Assembly (NCBI GenBank): GCA_965221505.1
Contig: CBDCSI010000002.1
Coordinates: forward strand, 1,116,001-1,180,000
Length of the DNA stretch: 64,000 nucleotides
Origin: CAZPXZ01 sp965221505
GTDB taxonomy: Bacteria > Pseudomonadota > Alphaproteobacteria > Rhodobacterales > CAZPXZ01
Direction: 5' to 3'
Part shown: piece by piece, positions 16,084 through 27,800 of the stretch
How the letters are laid out: each line of letters begins with the position of its first letter
How positions within the stretch are numbered: position 1 is the stretch's first letter
Position numbers and translations under genes: made by a program
Notes under the pieces: model-generated
What the model saw: the letters and a program-made list of their open reading frames with translations, nothing else
Databases searched by the model: none
What the model was told of the DNA's origin: nothing

Positions 16084-17838
16084 ATGACCGCATCGAACGA
16101 ACGCGAACCCCCGCGCCAGGACCTCAACCGGGACGAGACCAGCGTCGCAGCCTGGATCGCACGAACCCTGCAGGCGCGAGGCGTGGACCGGATATTCGGC
16201 ATCCAGGGCGGACACATCCAGCCGATTTGGGACTGCCTGGCCCGCGTCGGAATTCGCATCGTCGACACGCGCGACGAGCGCGCCGCGGCGCATATGGCGC
16301 ACGCGCACGCGGAGCTGACCGGCGGCCTCGGCGTCGCCATGGCGACCGCGGGACCGGGCGTTACCAATACCGTAACCGCCGTCGCCAACGCGTCGCTCGC
16401 CCGCGTGCCGGTGTTGTTGATCGGCGGCTGCACCTCGCGGCCGCAGGCCAACATGGGGCCGCTGCAGGACATCCCCCATACCGACATACTGCGACCGGTC
16501 ACGCGTATCGCACGGACCGCCCGGGTTCCCGAACAGGCGCTGCGCGAACTCGACGAGGCGATCGCCAGAGCCTCCGGCGACGTCGGCGAGCCGGGCCCGG
16601 CCTATGTCGAGGTTCCGACGGACGTGCTTCGGCAACCGCTGGACCGGAACCTGGTGCTTCCGGAGTGGGTCGACGGGACGCCGCCGCGCCGCCTGCCGCC
16701 CGAGCCGACGCGGGTGGCGGAAGCCGCCGACGCCGTTCGTTCCGCGCGCCGTCCGCTGGTCATCAGCGGGCGCGGCGCACGCAACGCGGGCGCGGCGCTC
16801 CTGCGGTTTCTGGACCGCACGGGCGCGCTCTATCTCGACACCCAGGAGAGCCGCGGGCTGGCGCCGCCCGATCACCCTTCCGTCGTCGGCGCGGTACGGG
16901 CCGCCGCCATGGCAGAGGCGGACCTCGTGATCACGCTCGGCCGCAAGCTGGACTACCAACTCGCCTACGGATCGCCGGCGGTGTTCGGGAAGGCGCGGTT
17001 CCTGCGGATCGCGGATACCGCGGGCGAGTTGATCGACAACCGGCGGGGATCGCCGGAGCTGCTCGCCGACGTTGCGCTCGCGCTGGACGCGGTGGTCGAG
17101 GAGTTGGGCAACGATCCGGGCGAACGGGACACGGCCTGGCTGAACGCCCTGCGCGACAAGCACCGCGCTCGCATGACCCGGTCCGCAAGGGAACCTGCGC
17201 CGCAGCGCGGCGCCGACGGAAAGATCCATCCGCTCGCGATCTTCGAAGCGATCGGGGCGCTGGCCGAGCCGGACGCGATCGGCGTCGCGGACGGGGGAGA
17301 CCTCCTGAGCTTCGCGCGCATCGGACTTCGAACGCAGACCTACCTGGACGCGGGCGCCTTCGGCTGTCTCGGGGTCGGCGTCCCGTTCGCGGTCGCGGCC
17401 GCGCTCGCGTTTCCCGGGCGTCAGGTATTCTCGGTCAACGGCGACGGCGCCTACGGCATCAACGCGATGGAGATCGACACCGCCGTCCGGCACGACGCCA
17501 GAGCGGTCTTCGTCGTCTCCAACAACGCCGCCTGGAACATCGAGCGGTTCGACCAGGAGTTCAACTACGGCGGCCGGGTCGTCGGGACGACGCTCCGCCA
17601 TTCGGACTATGCAGGCATGGCGCGGGCGCTCGGCGCACACGGAGAACGCGTCGAAGATCCGGAAGACCTGCCGGACGCGCTGTCCCGCGCTCTCGGGAAC
17701 GCGCCTGCCGTGATCGATGTCGTCACGTCCCAAAGCGCCGTCTCCTCCGACGCCAGAAAGGGGCTGGGCTTCGTGCCCGACTACCAGGCGTTGACGGTCT
17801 GGGACGACGCGGAGCGTCGCCGCCGGGGCGAGGCGTAG
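16084..17838 (+). CDS. Thiamine pyrophosphate-dependent enzyme (acetolactate synthase / 2-hydroxyacyl-CoA lyase / oxalyl-CoA decarboxylase-like)
   Basis: A 584-residue TPP enzyme with the three-domain layout: Pyr domain with catalytic Glu65 in 'DTRDERAAAHMAHAHAEL' and the 'GPGVTNTVTAVANASLA' strand; middle domain with 'RRPLVISGRGARNAGA'; PP domain with the GDG-(x~26)-N cofactor motif, 'NGDGAYGINAMEID' at about 453 to 'VSNNAAWN' at about 480. 'GQN' of typical ALS is replaced, so true acetolactate synthase is unlikely. Behind an acyl-CoA ligase, a 2-hydroxyacyl-CoA lyase or decarboxylase role is plausible (inference). The 3' 60 percent of this gene is present again as a pseudogene at 30255-31260. 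Confidence 0.85.
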   Translation: MTASNEREPPRQDLNRDETSVAAWIARTLQARGVDRIFGIQGGHIQPIWDCLARVGIRIVDTRDERAAAHMAHAHAELTGGLGVAMATAGPGVTNTVTAVANASLARVPVLLIGGCTSRPQANMGPLQDIPHTDILRPVTRIARTARVPEQALRELDEAIARASGDVGEPGPAYVEVPTDVLRQPLDRNLVLPEWVDGTPPRRLPPEPTRVAEAADAVRSARRPLVISGRGARNAGAALLRFLDRTGALYLDTQESRGLAPPDHPSVVGAVRAAAMAEADLVITLGRKLDYQLAYGSPAVFGKARFLRIADTAGELIDNRRGSPELLADVALALDAVVEELGNDPGERDTAWLNALRDKHRARMTRSAREPAPQRGADGKIHPLAIFEAIGALAEPDAIGVADGGDLLSFARIGLRTQTYLDAGAFGCLGVGVPFAVAAALAFPGRQVFSVNGDGAYGINAMEIDTAVRHDARAVFVVSNNAAWNIERFDQEFNYGGRVVGTTLRHSDYAGMARALGAHGERVEDPEDLPDALSRALGNAPAVIDVVTSQSAVSSDARKGLGFVPDYQALTVWDDAERRRRGEA

Positions 17839-18472
17839 CCGAAGCTCACTCGCGCGGGTACGAGGTCTTCCGCACCCTTGGGCGAACGTATTTGATTCGC
17901 CGGTTCTGAGCAGCCTGCGTTCCGGGTTCGAACCCGGTGTCCGTCTGCCCGGACCCGTTCCCCACGCCATGGAATGCGGAAGGAACGCATTGAGCCCTTC
18001 AGCGGTCGAGCCGAGCGATTCCAGTCCCGGACGGCGCACACCACGTTCTGGAGCAGGATCTCGAACGCCTTCTCTCTCTGACGTTCCCGGCCGGAGGGTG
18101 CCAAAACCGTGCGAACGCGTATGACTCTCCTGCTCTTCCGCCGTCCCTCATTCGGAACTTCATGGGGAGTTACGGATTCCGCTGTTACCGAGGATCCCGG
18201 TGACATCGAGAGCGACCGACGCTTCGGCGACCGCCCCTTCTGCGTCTGTCCGTCCGTTCGCGCCAGGCGACCGCGAACCTCCGTCAGACGCAGCGAGTCC
18301 GGTGGGGCGACCGTCATACGGACCCCGGCGGCAAGCGTTCCTGCAGGAGGCACCCTCGGCATGTCCGCTTCGAGACCCTGCCCGGCGTAGCGCAACTCGG
18401 CCCGAACGGACGACTCACCCGTTCGAATCTTTCTCCTTCGTGACGAAGAAGTCCGGATACCCAAAATCATGG
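16831..18472 (+). repeat. Left copy of a ~1.6 kb direct repeat flanking the giant gene
   Basis: From 16831 (TATCTCGACAC) to about 18472 this DNA aligns, in the same orientation, with 30255 to about 31830. The TPP-gene part is very similar base for base. The ~600 bp after the stop is more diverged, but anchors such as GGCGAACG..CGCCGG, GTTCCTGCAGGAG / GTTACTGCAGGAG and TCCGGATACCCAAA are shared. The two copies start 13,424 bp apart and enclose the giant repeat gene. Confidence 0.75.
18415..18471 (-). pseudogene. 3' remnant of the membrane-protein gene found intact at 31784-32488
   Basis: On the minus strand the last codons read FGYPDFFVTKEKDSNG followed by TGA. The intact gene downstream ends FGYPEFMVIEEEDTKG. 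The similarity stops upstream of FGYP, so only the tail was kept in the left copy of the direct repeat. Confidence 0.6.
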
Positions 18473-18529
18473 TCGGCGCAGTTTCACGAAAGATCCGTGA
18501 CAGGCGGCCCCGGGGAGCGGGACGAGCGC

Positions 18530-18823
18530 TCGCCGGAAGAGGACAATCTCTGCGGTCGCGTGCAAGGACGGCAAGGTCGTCGATCACGATCAGGACGTTC
18601 GGGTGTTCGATATTCGCCATGTCCTGGGGCTCGAGTTCCAGGCCGCCCTCTCTGTGGATCTCGACAAGACCGTTGCCGAGCACCCCGAACCGTACCCGAA
18701 ACTTCCATACGTGGGAGCGACCCGCGCAGCGAAGTGTTTGGGACCAACCACGACATTGGCGTCGCATTCCGGGAATACGTGCCGCGACAACTCGAACCTC
18801 TGGCCCCGCATTTCAGTCGGCAC
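18530..18823 (-). pseudogene. Possible decayed gene of unknown function
   Basis: Two minus-strand frames join into a protein-like text: 'FELSRHVFPECDANVVVGPK' in one frame and 'FGVLGNGLVEIHREGGLELE' then 'MANIEHPNVLIVIDDLAVLA' in another. A frameshift would be needed near 18690-18700. No start or stop signals are clear and I recognise no family. It fills the 400 bp between the direct repeat and the end of the giant gene. Confidence 0.3.
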
Positions 18824-18869
18824 CGGTCTCTTCGAGCGAATATCTTGCCGGAACGGCCGCTGGCCCGGC

Positions 18870-21800
18870 TCAGAATCGCAGGTCGAGGCGCAGGTAGGAG
18901 CGTCGTTCGGGGTCGCCGGCGCCTTCGGTGCGAGATTCGCCGATCAGCCCTGCTGCGACTCCGCCCGGGGCGGCAAACTCGATACCGGCTCGATGGCTTT
19001 GCGTGCGGTTCCAGCCGCTGGCGTGCCGGACATCGGCGAAGGGCGTCAGCAGGCCGCCCCTCACGCCGAAGCCGTACCCCATGCGAGCGCCTAGCGCGGT
19101 GAGCGGCGCGCGATCGAGCGGGACCGTCTCCAGATCGAAGACATCCTCGCCCAGCAGCGCCCCGCCCTGCTGCTCGCCCCAGTCGTGAGCGAGCGACACC
19201 GACAGGCCGCGCCCCCCGGCGCCCGGCTCCAGCCGCATCCCGACGCTCGCCCCCCATTCGCGCATGTCGCTTGCGCTGTGCAGCGTCAGCCATCGCCCGT
19301 TCGCATCGACGGCGAAGCGCGAGCCGGGGCCCAAAATTCGCACGCCGCCCATCGTCTCGACGCCGGCGCCGGACGCACCGTCCCCGCCGTCCCGGCGCAG
19401 CGACAACGTGCCCTGCGGCACCAGCAACCAGTCGCCGCCAAAGAGCGGGACGCCGTCATGCGCCGCCTCGACGCCGCCCTTCACCCGCCAGGCGGTCGCC
19501 CGGAGCCGGCCGGCAGTCACCAACGAAAATGCGCCCGTCTGCAGACGCGCCAGACCGGCGTCTCCGGTCGCCGATAGGGCGAGGCCGCCGAGGCGCATGA
19601 ACGGCCGGCGGCCGCCGATCGCAGCCGCCCGCATCCGCAGATCGGCGCGGTCCGCGGCTTCCCCCTCAGGCCGGTGCTCCACCGCGCCATCCCCGACGCC
19701 CGCAACGATTTGCAGGGAAGCGTCCTTCGACGCCAACTGCAGATAGGGCCAGAGCGTAGTGAGCGAGGTTTCGAGCGTTCCCCGGTCGTCATCCGTTCGA
19801 TAGTCGATCTCGGCCAAGCTCTGCGACACCGCCAGGCCGGCCAGTAGCCGGTCGCTCTGACGAAAATCGCCGCCGAACCAGATCGCGCGGTTCTCGCCGT
19901 CCCACGAGTCCTGCCGATTCCGACCGCTGAACCGCCTTCCGTCGCCGCGCCCCCAGACGGTCCAGTCGAGACCGTCGACGCCGGATGCGTCGTCGCCGAG
20001 CGACAGGGTGAAGGCGCTGTCGCGCAACAGGGCGGCGTCGTCGATGGCGTAAGAGGAACCGGGCCGGTGCCGCCAGAAGCCTGCGAGCGCAGTTTCCGGC
20101 TCATCCTCCCCGGAGCGCGACAGCGCGGGAGACACCAGAGCGGACGCGCCGGTAACGTCCTGGCCGGCGAGCGTCAAAAGGGTCTCGCCCGGCGCAGCTT
20201 GCAGACGCCGAGCGACCGTGTCCGCGGCGTCGGCCAGCGTCGCCCGCGCAACCTCGGCAAGCACCGATTGCGCGATCCGCTTCCGCGCCGCTGTCCGCGC
20301 GCCCGCTTGCGGAGTCGCGCTCGCGCTCGACGGCGCGCTCGGCTCGACGGCGCTCACTGCCCGGACCTCGAAGGTGTATCGGGAACCGTTGCGCAGACCC
20401 GCCACCCGATAACTCGTGGTGCGGGGACCGCTGCCTGCAATGGCCGTCCAGGGCACAGAGGGCGGTACCGACGCACCTATCCCGTAGCGATACTGATAGC
20501 CGGTAATACGGCCATCGTCCGGATCGACCCAGGAAAGCCGGACCTCGCTGTCGCCCGGCACCGCCGTCAGCCCGATCACCGGCTCGGGCGCGACCGGCTC
20601 TTCGTCATCCGCCACCGTCACCGCCACGCTGCCCGTGACGGACGCGTATTCCGTCGCCCCGCTCGCCGCGAGCGTAACCGTCAGGCTCTCGTCCGCCGCG
20701 TCGGGATCGTCCGCCGGAGACACCGTCACCGTCTGCGCCGCGCTCCAGTTCGTCGCCGTGAAGCGCAGGCTCGCCGGCAACGCAGTCGCCCCATCGCCGC
20801 CGGTAACCGCCACCGTCACGTCGCCCGTCGGCGGATGCGACAACGCCACCGTGAAGCTCCCGTCGCCGCCGCCCTCCGCCAGCGCAAGCGGCCCACCGGT
20901 GACCGTCAGCCCGGCCGTCTCGTCGTCCGTCACCGTCACCGCCACGCTGCCCGTGACGGACGCGTATTCCGTCGCCCCGCTCGCGGTGAGCGCAACCGCC
21001 AGGCTCTCGTCCGCCGCGTCGGGGTCGTCGGCCGGAGACACCGTCACCGTCTGCGCCGCGCTCCAGTTCGCCGCCGTGAAGCGCAGGCTCGCCGGCAACG
21101 CCGCCGCCCCTTCGCCGCCGGCAACCGACACCGTCACGTCGTCCGTCGGCGGATGCGACAACGCCACCGTGAAGCTCCCGTCGCCGCCGCCCTCCGCCAG
21201 CGCAAGCGGTCCTTCGGCGACCGCCAGCCCGGCCGTTTCGTCATCCGCCACCGTCACCGACACGCTGCCCGTGACGGACGCGTATTCCGTCGCCCCGTTC
21301 GCCGTGAGCGCAACCGTCAGGCTCTCGTCCGCCGCGTCGGGGTCGTCCGCCGGAGAAACCGTCACCGTCTGCGCCGCACTCCAGTTCGCCGCCGTGAAGC
21401 GCAAGCTCGCCGGCAACGCCGTCGCCCCGTCGCCGCCGGCAACCGACACCGTCACGTCGCCCCTCGGCGGGTGCGACAACGCCACCGTGAAGCTCCCGTC
21501 GCCGCCGCCCTCCGCCAGCGCAAGCGGTCCTCCGGTGACCGTCAGCCCAGCCGTCTCGTCATCCGCCACCGTCACCGCAACGCTGCCCTCGACGGACGCG
21601 TATTCCGTCGCCCCGCTCGCCGTGAGCGCAACCGTAAGGCTCTCGTCCGCCGCGTCGGGATCGTCCGCCGGGGACACCGTCACCGTCTGCGCCACGCTCC
21701 AGTTCGTCGCCGTGAAACGCAGGCTCGCCGGCAACGCCGTCGCCCCATCGCCGCCGGCAACCGACACCGTCACGTCGCCCGTCGGCGGATGCGACAACGC

Positions 21801-24800
21801 CACCGTGAAGCTCCCGTCGCCGCCGCCCTCCGCCAGCGCAAGCGGGCCTCCGGTGACCGTCAGCCCGGCCGTCTCGTCATCCGCCACCGTCACCGCAACG
21901 CTGCCCGTGACGGACCCGTATTCCGTCGCCCCGCTCGCCGTGAGCGCAACCGTCAGGCTCTCGTCCGCCGCGTCGGGATCGTCCGCCGGAGACACCGTCA
22001 CCGTCTGCGCCGCGCTCCAGTTCGTCGCCGTGAAGCGCAGGCTCGCCGGCAACGCCCTCGCCCCGTCGCCACCGGCAACCGACACCGTCACCTCGCCCCT
22101 CGGCGGATGCGACAACGCCACCGTGAAGCTCCCGTCGCCGCCGCCCTCCGCCAGCGCAAGCGGGCCTCCGGCGACCGTCAGCCCGGCCGTCTCGTCATCC
22201 GCCACCGTCACCGCAACGCTGCCCGTGACGGACCCGTATTCCGTCGCCCCGCTCGCCGTGAGCGCAACCGTCAGGCTCTCGTCCGCCGCGTCGGGGTCGT
22301 CCGCCGGTGAGACCGTCACCGTCTGCGCCGCGCTCCAGTTCGTCGCCGTGAAGCGCAGGCTCGCCGGCAACGCCCTCGCCCCGTCGCCGCCGGCAACCGA
22401 CACCGTCACCTCGCCCCTCGGCGGGTGCGACAACGCCACCGTAAAGGTCCCGTCGTCGCCGCCCTCCGCCAGCGCAAGCGGTCCTCCGGTGACCGTCAGC
22501 CCGGCCGTCTCGTCATCCGCCACCGTCACCGCAACGCTGCCCGTGACGGACCCGTATTCCGTCGCCCCGCTCGCCGTGAGCGCAACCGTAAGGCTCTCGT
22601 CCGCCGCGTCAGGATCGTCCGCCGGGGACACCGTCACCGTCTGCGCCGCGCTCCAGTTCGCCGCCGTGAAGCGCAGGCTCGCCGGAGACGCCCTCGCCCC
22701 GTCGCCGACGGCAACCGCCACCGTCACGTCGCCCCTCGGCGGGTGCGACAACGCCACCGTGAAGCTCCCGTCGCCGCCGCCCTCCTCCAGCGCAAGCGGG
22801 CCTCCGGCGATCGTCAGCCCGGCCGTCTCGTCATCCGCCACCGTAACCGCCACGCTGCCCTCGACCGACGCGTATTCCGCCGCCCCGCTCGCCGTGAGCG
22901 CAACCGTCAGACTCTCGTCCGCCGCGTCCGGATCGTCCGCCGGGGACACCGTCACCGTCTGCGCCGCGCTCCAGTTCGTCGACGTGAAGCCCAGGCTCGC
23001 CGGAGACGCCCTCGCCCCGTCGCCGCCGGCCACCGCCACCGTGACGTCGCCCGTCGGCGGATGCGACAACGCCACCGTGAAGCTCCCGTCGCCGCCGCCC
23101 TCCGCCAGCGCAAGCGGTCCTCCGGTGACCGTCAGCCCAGCCGTCTCGTCATCCGCCACCGTCACCGCCACGCTGCCCGTAACGGACGCGTATTCCGTCG
23201 CCCCGCTCGCCGTGAGCGCAACCGTAAGGCTCTCGTCCGCCGCGTCGGGATCGTCCGCCGGAGACACCGTCACCGTCTGCGCCGCGCTCCAGTTCGTCGA
23301 CGTGAAGTACAGGCTCGCCGGCAACGCCGCCGCCCCGTCGCCGCCGGACACCGACACCGTCACGTCGCCCGTCGGCGGGTGCGACAACGCCACCGTGAAG
23401 CTCCCGTCGCCGCCGCCTTCCGACAGCGCAAGCGGTGCTCCGGCGACCGTCAGCCCGGCCGTCTCGTCATCCGCCACCGTCACCGCCACGCTGCCCGTGA
23501 CGGACCCGTATTCCGTCGCCCCGCTCGCCGTGAGCGAAACCGTCAGGCTCTCGTCCGCCGCGTCGGGATCGTCCGCCGGGGACACCGTCACCGTCTGCGC
23601 CACGTTCCAGTTCGCCGCCGTGAAGCCCAGGCTCGCCGGAGACGCCCTCGCCCCGTCGCCGCCGGCCACCGCCACCGTCACGTCGCCCGTCGGCGGATGC
23701 GACAACGCCACCGTGAAGCTCCCGTCGCCGCCGCCCTCCGCCAGCGCAAGCGGGCCTCCGGCGATCGCCAGCCCGGCCGTCTCGTCATCCGCCACCGTAA
23801 CCGCCACGCTGCCCTCGACGGACGCGTATTCCGTCGCCCCGCTCGCCGTGAGCGAAACCGTCAGGCTCTCGTCCGCCGCGTCGGGATCGTCCGCCGGGGA
23901 CACCGTCACCGTCTGCGCCGCGCTCCAGTTCGCCGCCGTGAAGCCCAGGCTCGCCGGAGACGCCCTCGCCCCGTCGCCGCCGGCCACCGACACCGTCACG
24001 TCGCCCGTCGGCGGATGCGACAACGCCACCGTGAAGCTCCCGTCGCCGCCGCCCTCCGCCAGCGCAAGCGGGCCTCCGGTGACCGTCAGCCCGGCCGTCT
24101 CGTCGTCCGCCACCGTAACCGCCACGCTGCCCTCGACGGACGCGTATTCCGTCGCCCCGCTCGCCGTGAGCGAAACCGTCAGGCTCTCGTCCGCCGCGTC
24201 GGGATCGTCCGCCGGGGACACCGTCACCGTCTGCGCCGCGCTCCAGTTCGCCGCCGTGAAGCCCAGGCTCGCCGGAGACGCCCTCGCCCCGTCGCCGCCG
24301 GCCACCGACACCGTCACGTCGCCCGTCGGCGGATGCGACAACGCCACCGTGAAGCTCCCGTCGCCGCCGCCCTCCGCCAGCGCAAGCGGGCCTCCGGTGA
24401 CCGTCAGCCCGGCCGTCTCGTCGTCCGCCACCGTAACCGCCACGCTGCCCTCGACGGACGCGTATTCCGTCGCCCCGCTCGCCGTGAGCGAAACCGTCAG
24501 GCTCTCGTCCGCCGCGTCGGGATCGTCCGCCGGGGACACCGTCACCGTCTGCGCCACGCTCCAGTTCGTCGACGTGAAGCCCAGGCTCGCCGGAGACGCC
24601 CTCGCCCCGTCGCCGCCGGCCACCGACACCGTCACGTCGCCCCTCGGCGGGTGCGACAACGCCACCGTGAAGCTCCCGTCGCCGCCGCCCTCCGCCAGCG
24701 CAAGCGGGCCTCCGGCGATCGTCAGCCCGGCCGTCTCGTCATCCGCCACCGTCACTGCCACGCTGCCCGTGACGGACGCGTATTCCCTCGCCCCGCTCGC

Positions 24801-27800
24801 CGTGAGCGCAACCGTCAGGCTCTCGTCCGCCGCGTCCGGGTCGTCCGCCGGGGACACCGTCACCGTCTGCGCCGCGCTCCAGTTCGTCGACGTGAAGCCC
24901 AGGCTCGCCGGAGACGCCCTCGCCCCGTCGCCGACGGCCACCGCCACCGTCACGTCGCCCGTCGGCGGATGCGACAACGCCACCGTGAAGCTCCCGTCGC
25001 CGCCGCCCTCCGCCAGCGCAAGCGGGCCTCCGGTGACCGTCAGCCCGGCCGTCTCGTCATCCGCCACCGTCACCGCAACGCTGCCCTCGACGGACCCGTA
25101 TTCCGTCGCCCCGCTCGCCGTGAGCGCAACCGTCAGGCTCTCGTCTGCCGCGTCGGGATCGTCCGCCGGAGACACCGTCACCGTCTGCGCCGCGCTCCAG
25201 TTCGTCGACGTGAAGTACAGGCTCGCCGGCAACGCCCTCGCTCCGTCGCCGCCGGCAACCGCCACCGTCACGTCGCCCGTCGGCGGATGCGACAACGCCA
25301 CCGTGAAGCTCCCGTCGCCGCCGCCCTCCTCCAGCGCAAGCGGTCCTCCGGTGACCGCCAGCCCGGCCGTCTCGTCATCCGCCACCGTCACCGCAACGCT
25401 GCCCGTGACGGACGCGAATTCCGTCGCCCCGCTCGCCGTGAGCGCAACCGTCAGGCTCTCGTCCGCCGCGTCGGGATCGTCCGCCGGAGACACCGTCACC
25501 TTCTGCGCCGCGTTCCAGTTCGTCGCAGTGAAGAGCAGGCTCGCCGGCGACGCCCTCGCCCCGTCGCCGCCGGCAACCGCCACCGTCACGTCGCCCCTCG
25601 GCGGGTGCGACAACGCCACCGTGAAGCTCCCGTCGTCGCCGCCCTCCGCCAGCGCAAGCGGTCCTCCGATGACCGCCAGCCCGGCCGTCTCGTCATCCGC
25701 CACCGTCACCGCCACGCTGCCCGTGACGGACGCGTATTCCGTCGTCCCGCTCGCGGTGAGCGTAACCGCCAGGCTCTCGTCCGCCGCGTCGGGGTCGTCC
25801 GCCGGGGACACCGTCACCGTCTGCGCCGCGCTCCAGTTCGTCGACGTGAAGTGCAGGCTCGCCGGCAACGCCCTCGCCCCGTCGCCGCCGGCAACCGCCA
25901 CCGTCACGTCGCCCGTCGGCGGATGCGACAACGCCACCGTGAAGCTCCCGTCGCCGCCGCCCTCCGCCAGCGCAAGCGGTCCTCCGGACAGCGCGAGCGT
26001 GGGAATGATGCTCTCGACCCTAAAGCTGTCGGCGGCGACCGCGCCGCCCAGATCGATTGCGTATAGGGTGATTTCGTTGACGCCCTCCCCGGCGCCGGTC
26101 AAAGAGAGCCGGCTGCCGGAGCGGGTCACGGTCACCGGCGGGTCGGTCTGCTCGTCGCCGTCCGAGACCGCGACGATATTCAGCACATCGTCGGCGTTGA
26201 GATCGCCGAATACCGGGCTGTCTGCGCTCGCCAGTTCGACGGTCTCTGTGGCGCCCAGCAGCACGGTCCGGTCCGCGACCGCATTGGCGACGGCCGGCGG
26301 CGCGTTCACCCTCAGCCGGAAGTCGATGCTGTCGCTATCGGCGGCAGAGCGGTCGCTGTCGGCGTCGTGAACGGTGAGGGTGTAAACCGTCCAGGGCCGG
26401 ATCGCGCCCGGCGCACCGGTAAGCGTCGGGGCCGCGCCCGCGTCAAGGCCCAGATCGTCGTCCCCATCGCCGTCGAATACCAAGCCGGCCGGCAATGCCG
26501 GGCTTATGGTGTAGGTCAGCTTGCCTTCGCCGCCGGTGGCCGCCGGAAGCGCCGGCGGCACGATCGTCTTATTCAGCGCGTAATGCCGGTCGGCGATGCC
26601 GGCGTCCGCCGCGAAAAGAGGATTGCCCACCAGTGTGACGGGAAGGCCGTGGACTCTTTCGAATCTATCGTCACCCGCGTCGCCCTCGAGACTGTAGTCA
26701 TCCAGTCGAACGCGAAAACTGGCAGTACTGGCCGTTGCTCCCGGTGACAGTCTGATTCGCATCTCGCCGTATTTGTACACTATTGGTTGTATGAACTCGT
26801 AGTTGTAATTGGAATACGTCCGATAATTGAAGCCGGGGATAGCGACATCCACCGCTCCTGTATCTTGCCACTGCAATGATATCGCCACTACTTTGTCCCA
26901 ATCCGAGCCGCCGGTCCCGTGGTCGCGCATCGGCGTGCAGTCATCGGCGAACAGGGCGACGGGAATTTCGACCGGGCCGCCATTGCGGGTCAGGGTGACG
27001 CCGGTCGAGTTGGCCGGCAGCGTCGCCGAACAGCCGTCGGTCTTGAAGTTAAGCCAGCCGGAGAGCGCCTGCGGCGTCGCCGACTTCTCCGCCGATTCCT
27101 GCTGGGCGGCGTCGCCGATCACGGCGCGCACCCGAAATCGCCAGGTCGTGCCGACGGCGAGGTCGGAGACGGCGTGGGCGCGCGTGGCGGCGCCGCTGCC
27201 GGGAATGTCGATCCAGTCGGTCCCGAACGGGGAGGTACCGGCCGCAAGTTGATATTGCCATCCGGAAATCGCGTCGTTCGCACTCGCCGTCCAACGCAGA
27301 TTGACGACATCCGGCACGGTCTGCGAGGCGATGGCGAAGAAGCCGGTCGGCGTCATGGCGGGCATCGCCTCCACCTCGTCCGAGACCGGCCCGTTCACAC
27401 CCGACCGCATGGCGCGCACCCGAAAGGCGTAGGTCTCGCCATTTGTCAGGCCGGTCACGTCATGGCTGGCAGTCCGCGCGCCGCTACCGGCAATGTCGAT
27501 CCATGCGCCGAACGCGCCCGCGCCCTGCTTCTGCCGGTATTGCCATCCGGTGGCGATGGCGATCGGCAGCCAGGAGAGCGAGACAGTCCCGTCGCCGGCC
27601 TCGGCCCGGAGGCCCCAGGGCTTGCCGGGCGCGACGATTGCCGGCGCGGCATCGGCGCCAGCCGCCGGACCGGCACCGCGGACGGTCGCGGCGCGCAGTT
27701 CGAACCGGTAGAGAATGCCGTTGGTGAGGCCGGCGACGCTATGGCTGGCGACGTCGGCCGCCAGGTCGGTCCAGCTGTCGCCGGTCGTGAAAGGCAGCAG

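Noticed and set aside
16084..17838. Naming the TPP enzyme acetolactate synthase (ilvB)
   Set aside because: There is no small regulatory subunit gene, it sits in a GntR/acyl-CoA ligase operon, and the usual ALS active-site stretch is not seen.
17920..17950. T-arm-like CCGGG-TTCGAAC-CCGG suggesting a tRNA
   Set aside because: Only the palindromic arm is present. No acceptor, D-arm or anticodon stem can be paired on either strand, and the equivalent place in the right repeat copy is diverged.
20596..26001. CRISPR-like or mobile repeat block
   Set aside because: The 318-bp units are coding, in frame, and parts of one protein.
20067..26370. Very long plus-strand open frames (747, 1911 and 1213 codons) across the repeat region
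   Set aside because: They are antisense to the giant gene. The repeat length is a multiple of three, so any stop-free frame stays open through all units. They lack signal peptides, domains and ribosome sites, while the minus-strand frame has FN3 domains, a signal peptide and a barrel.
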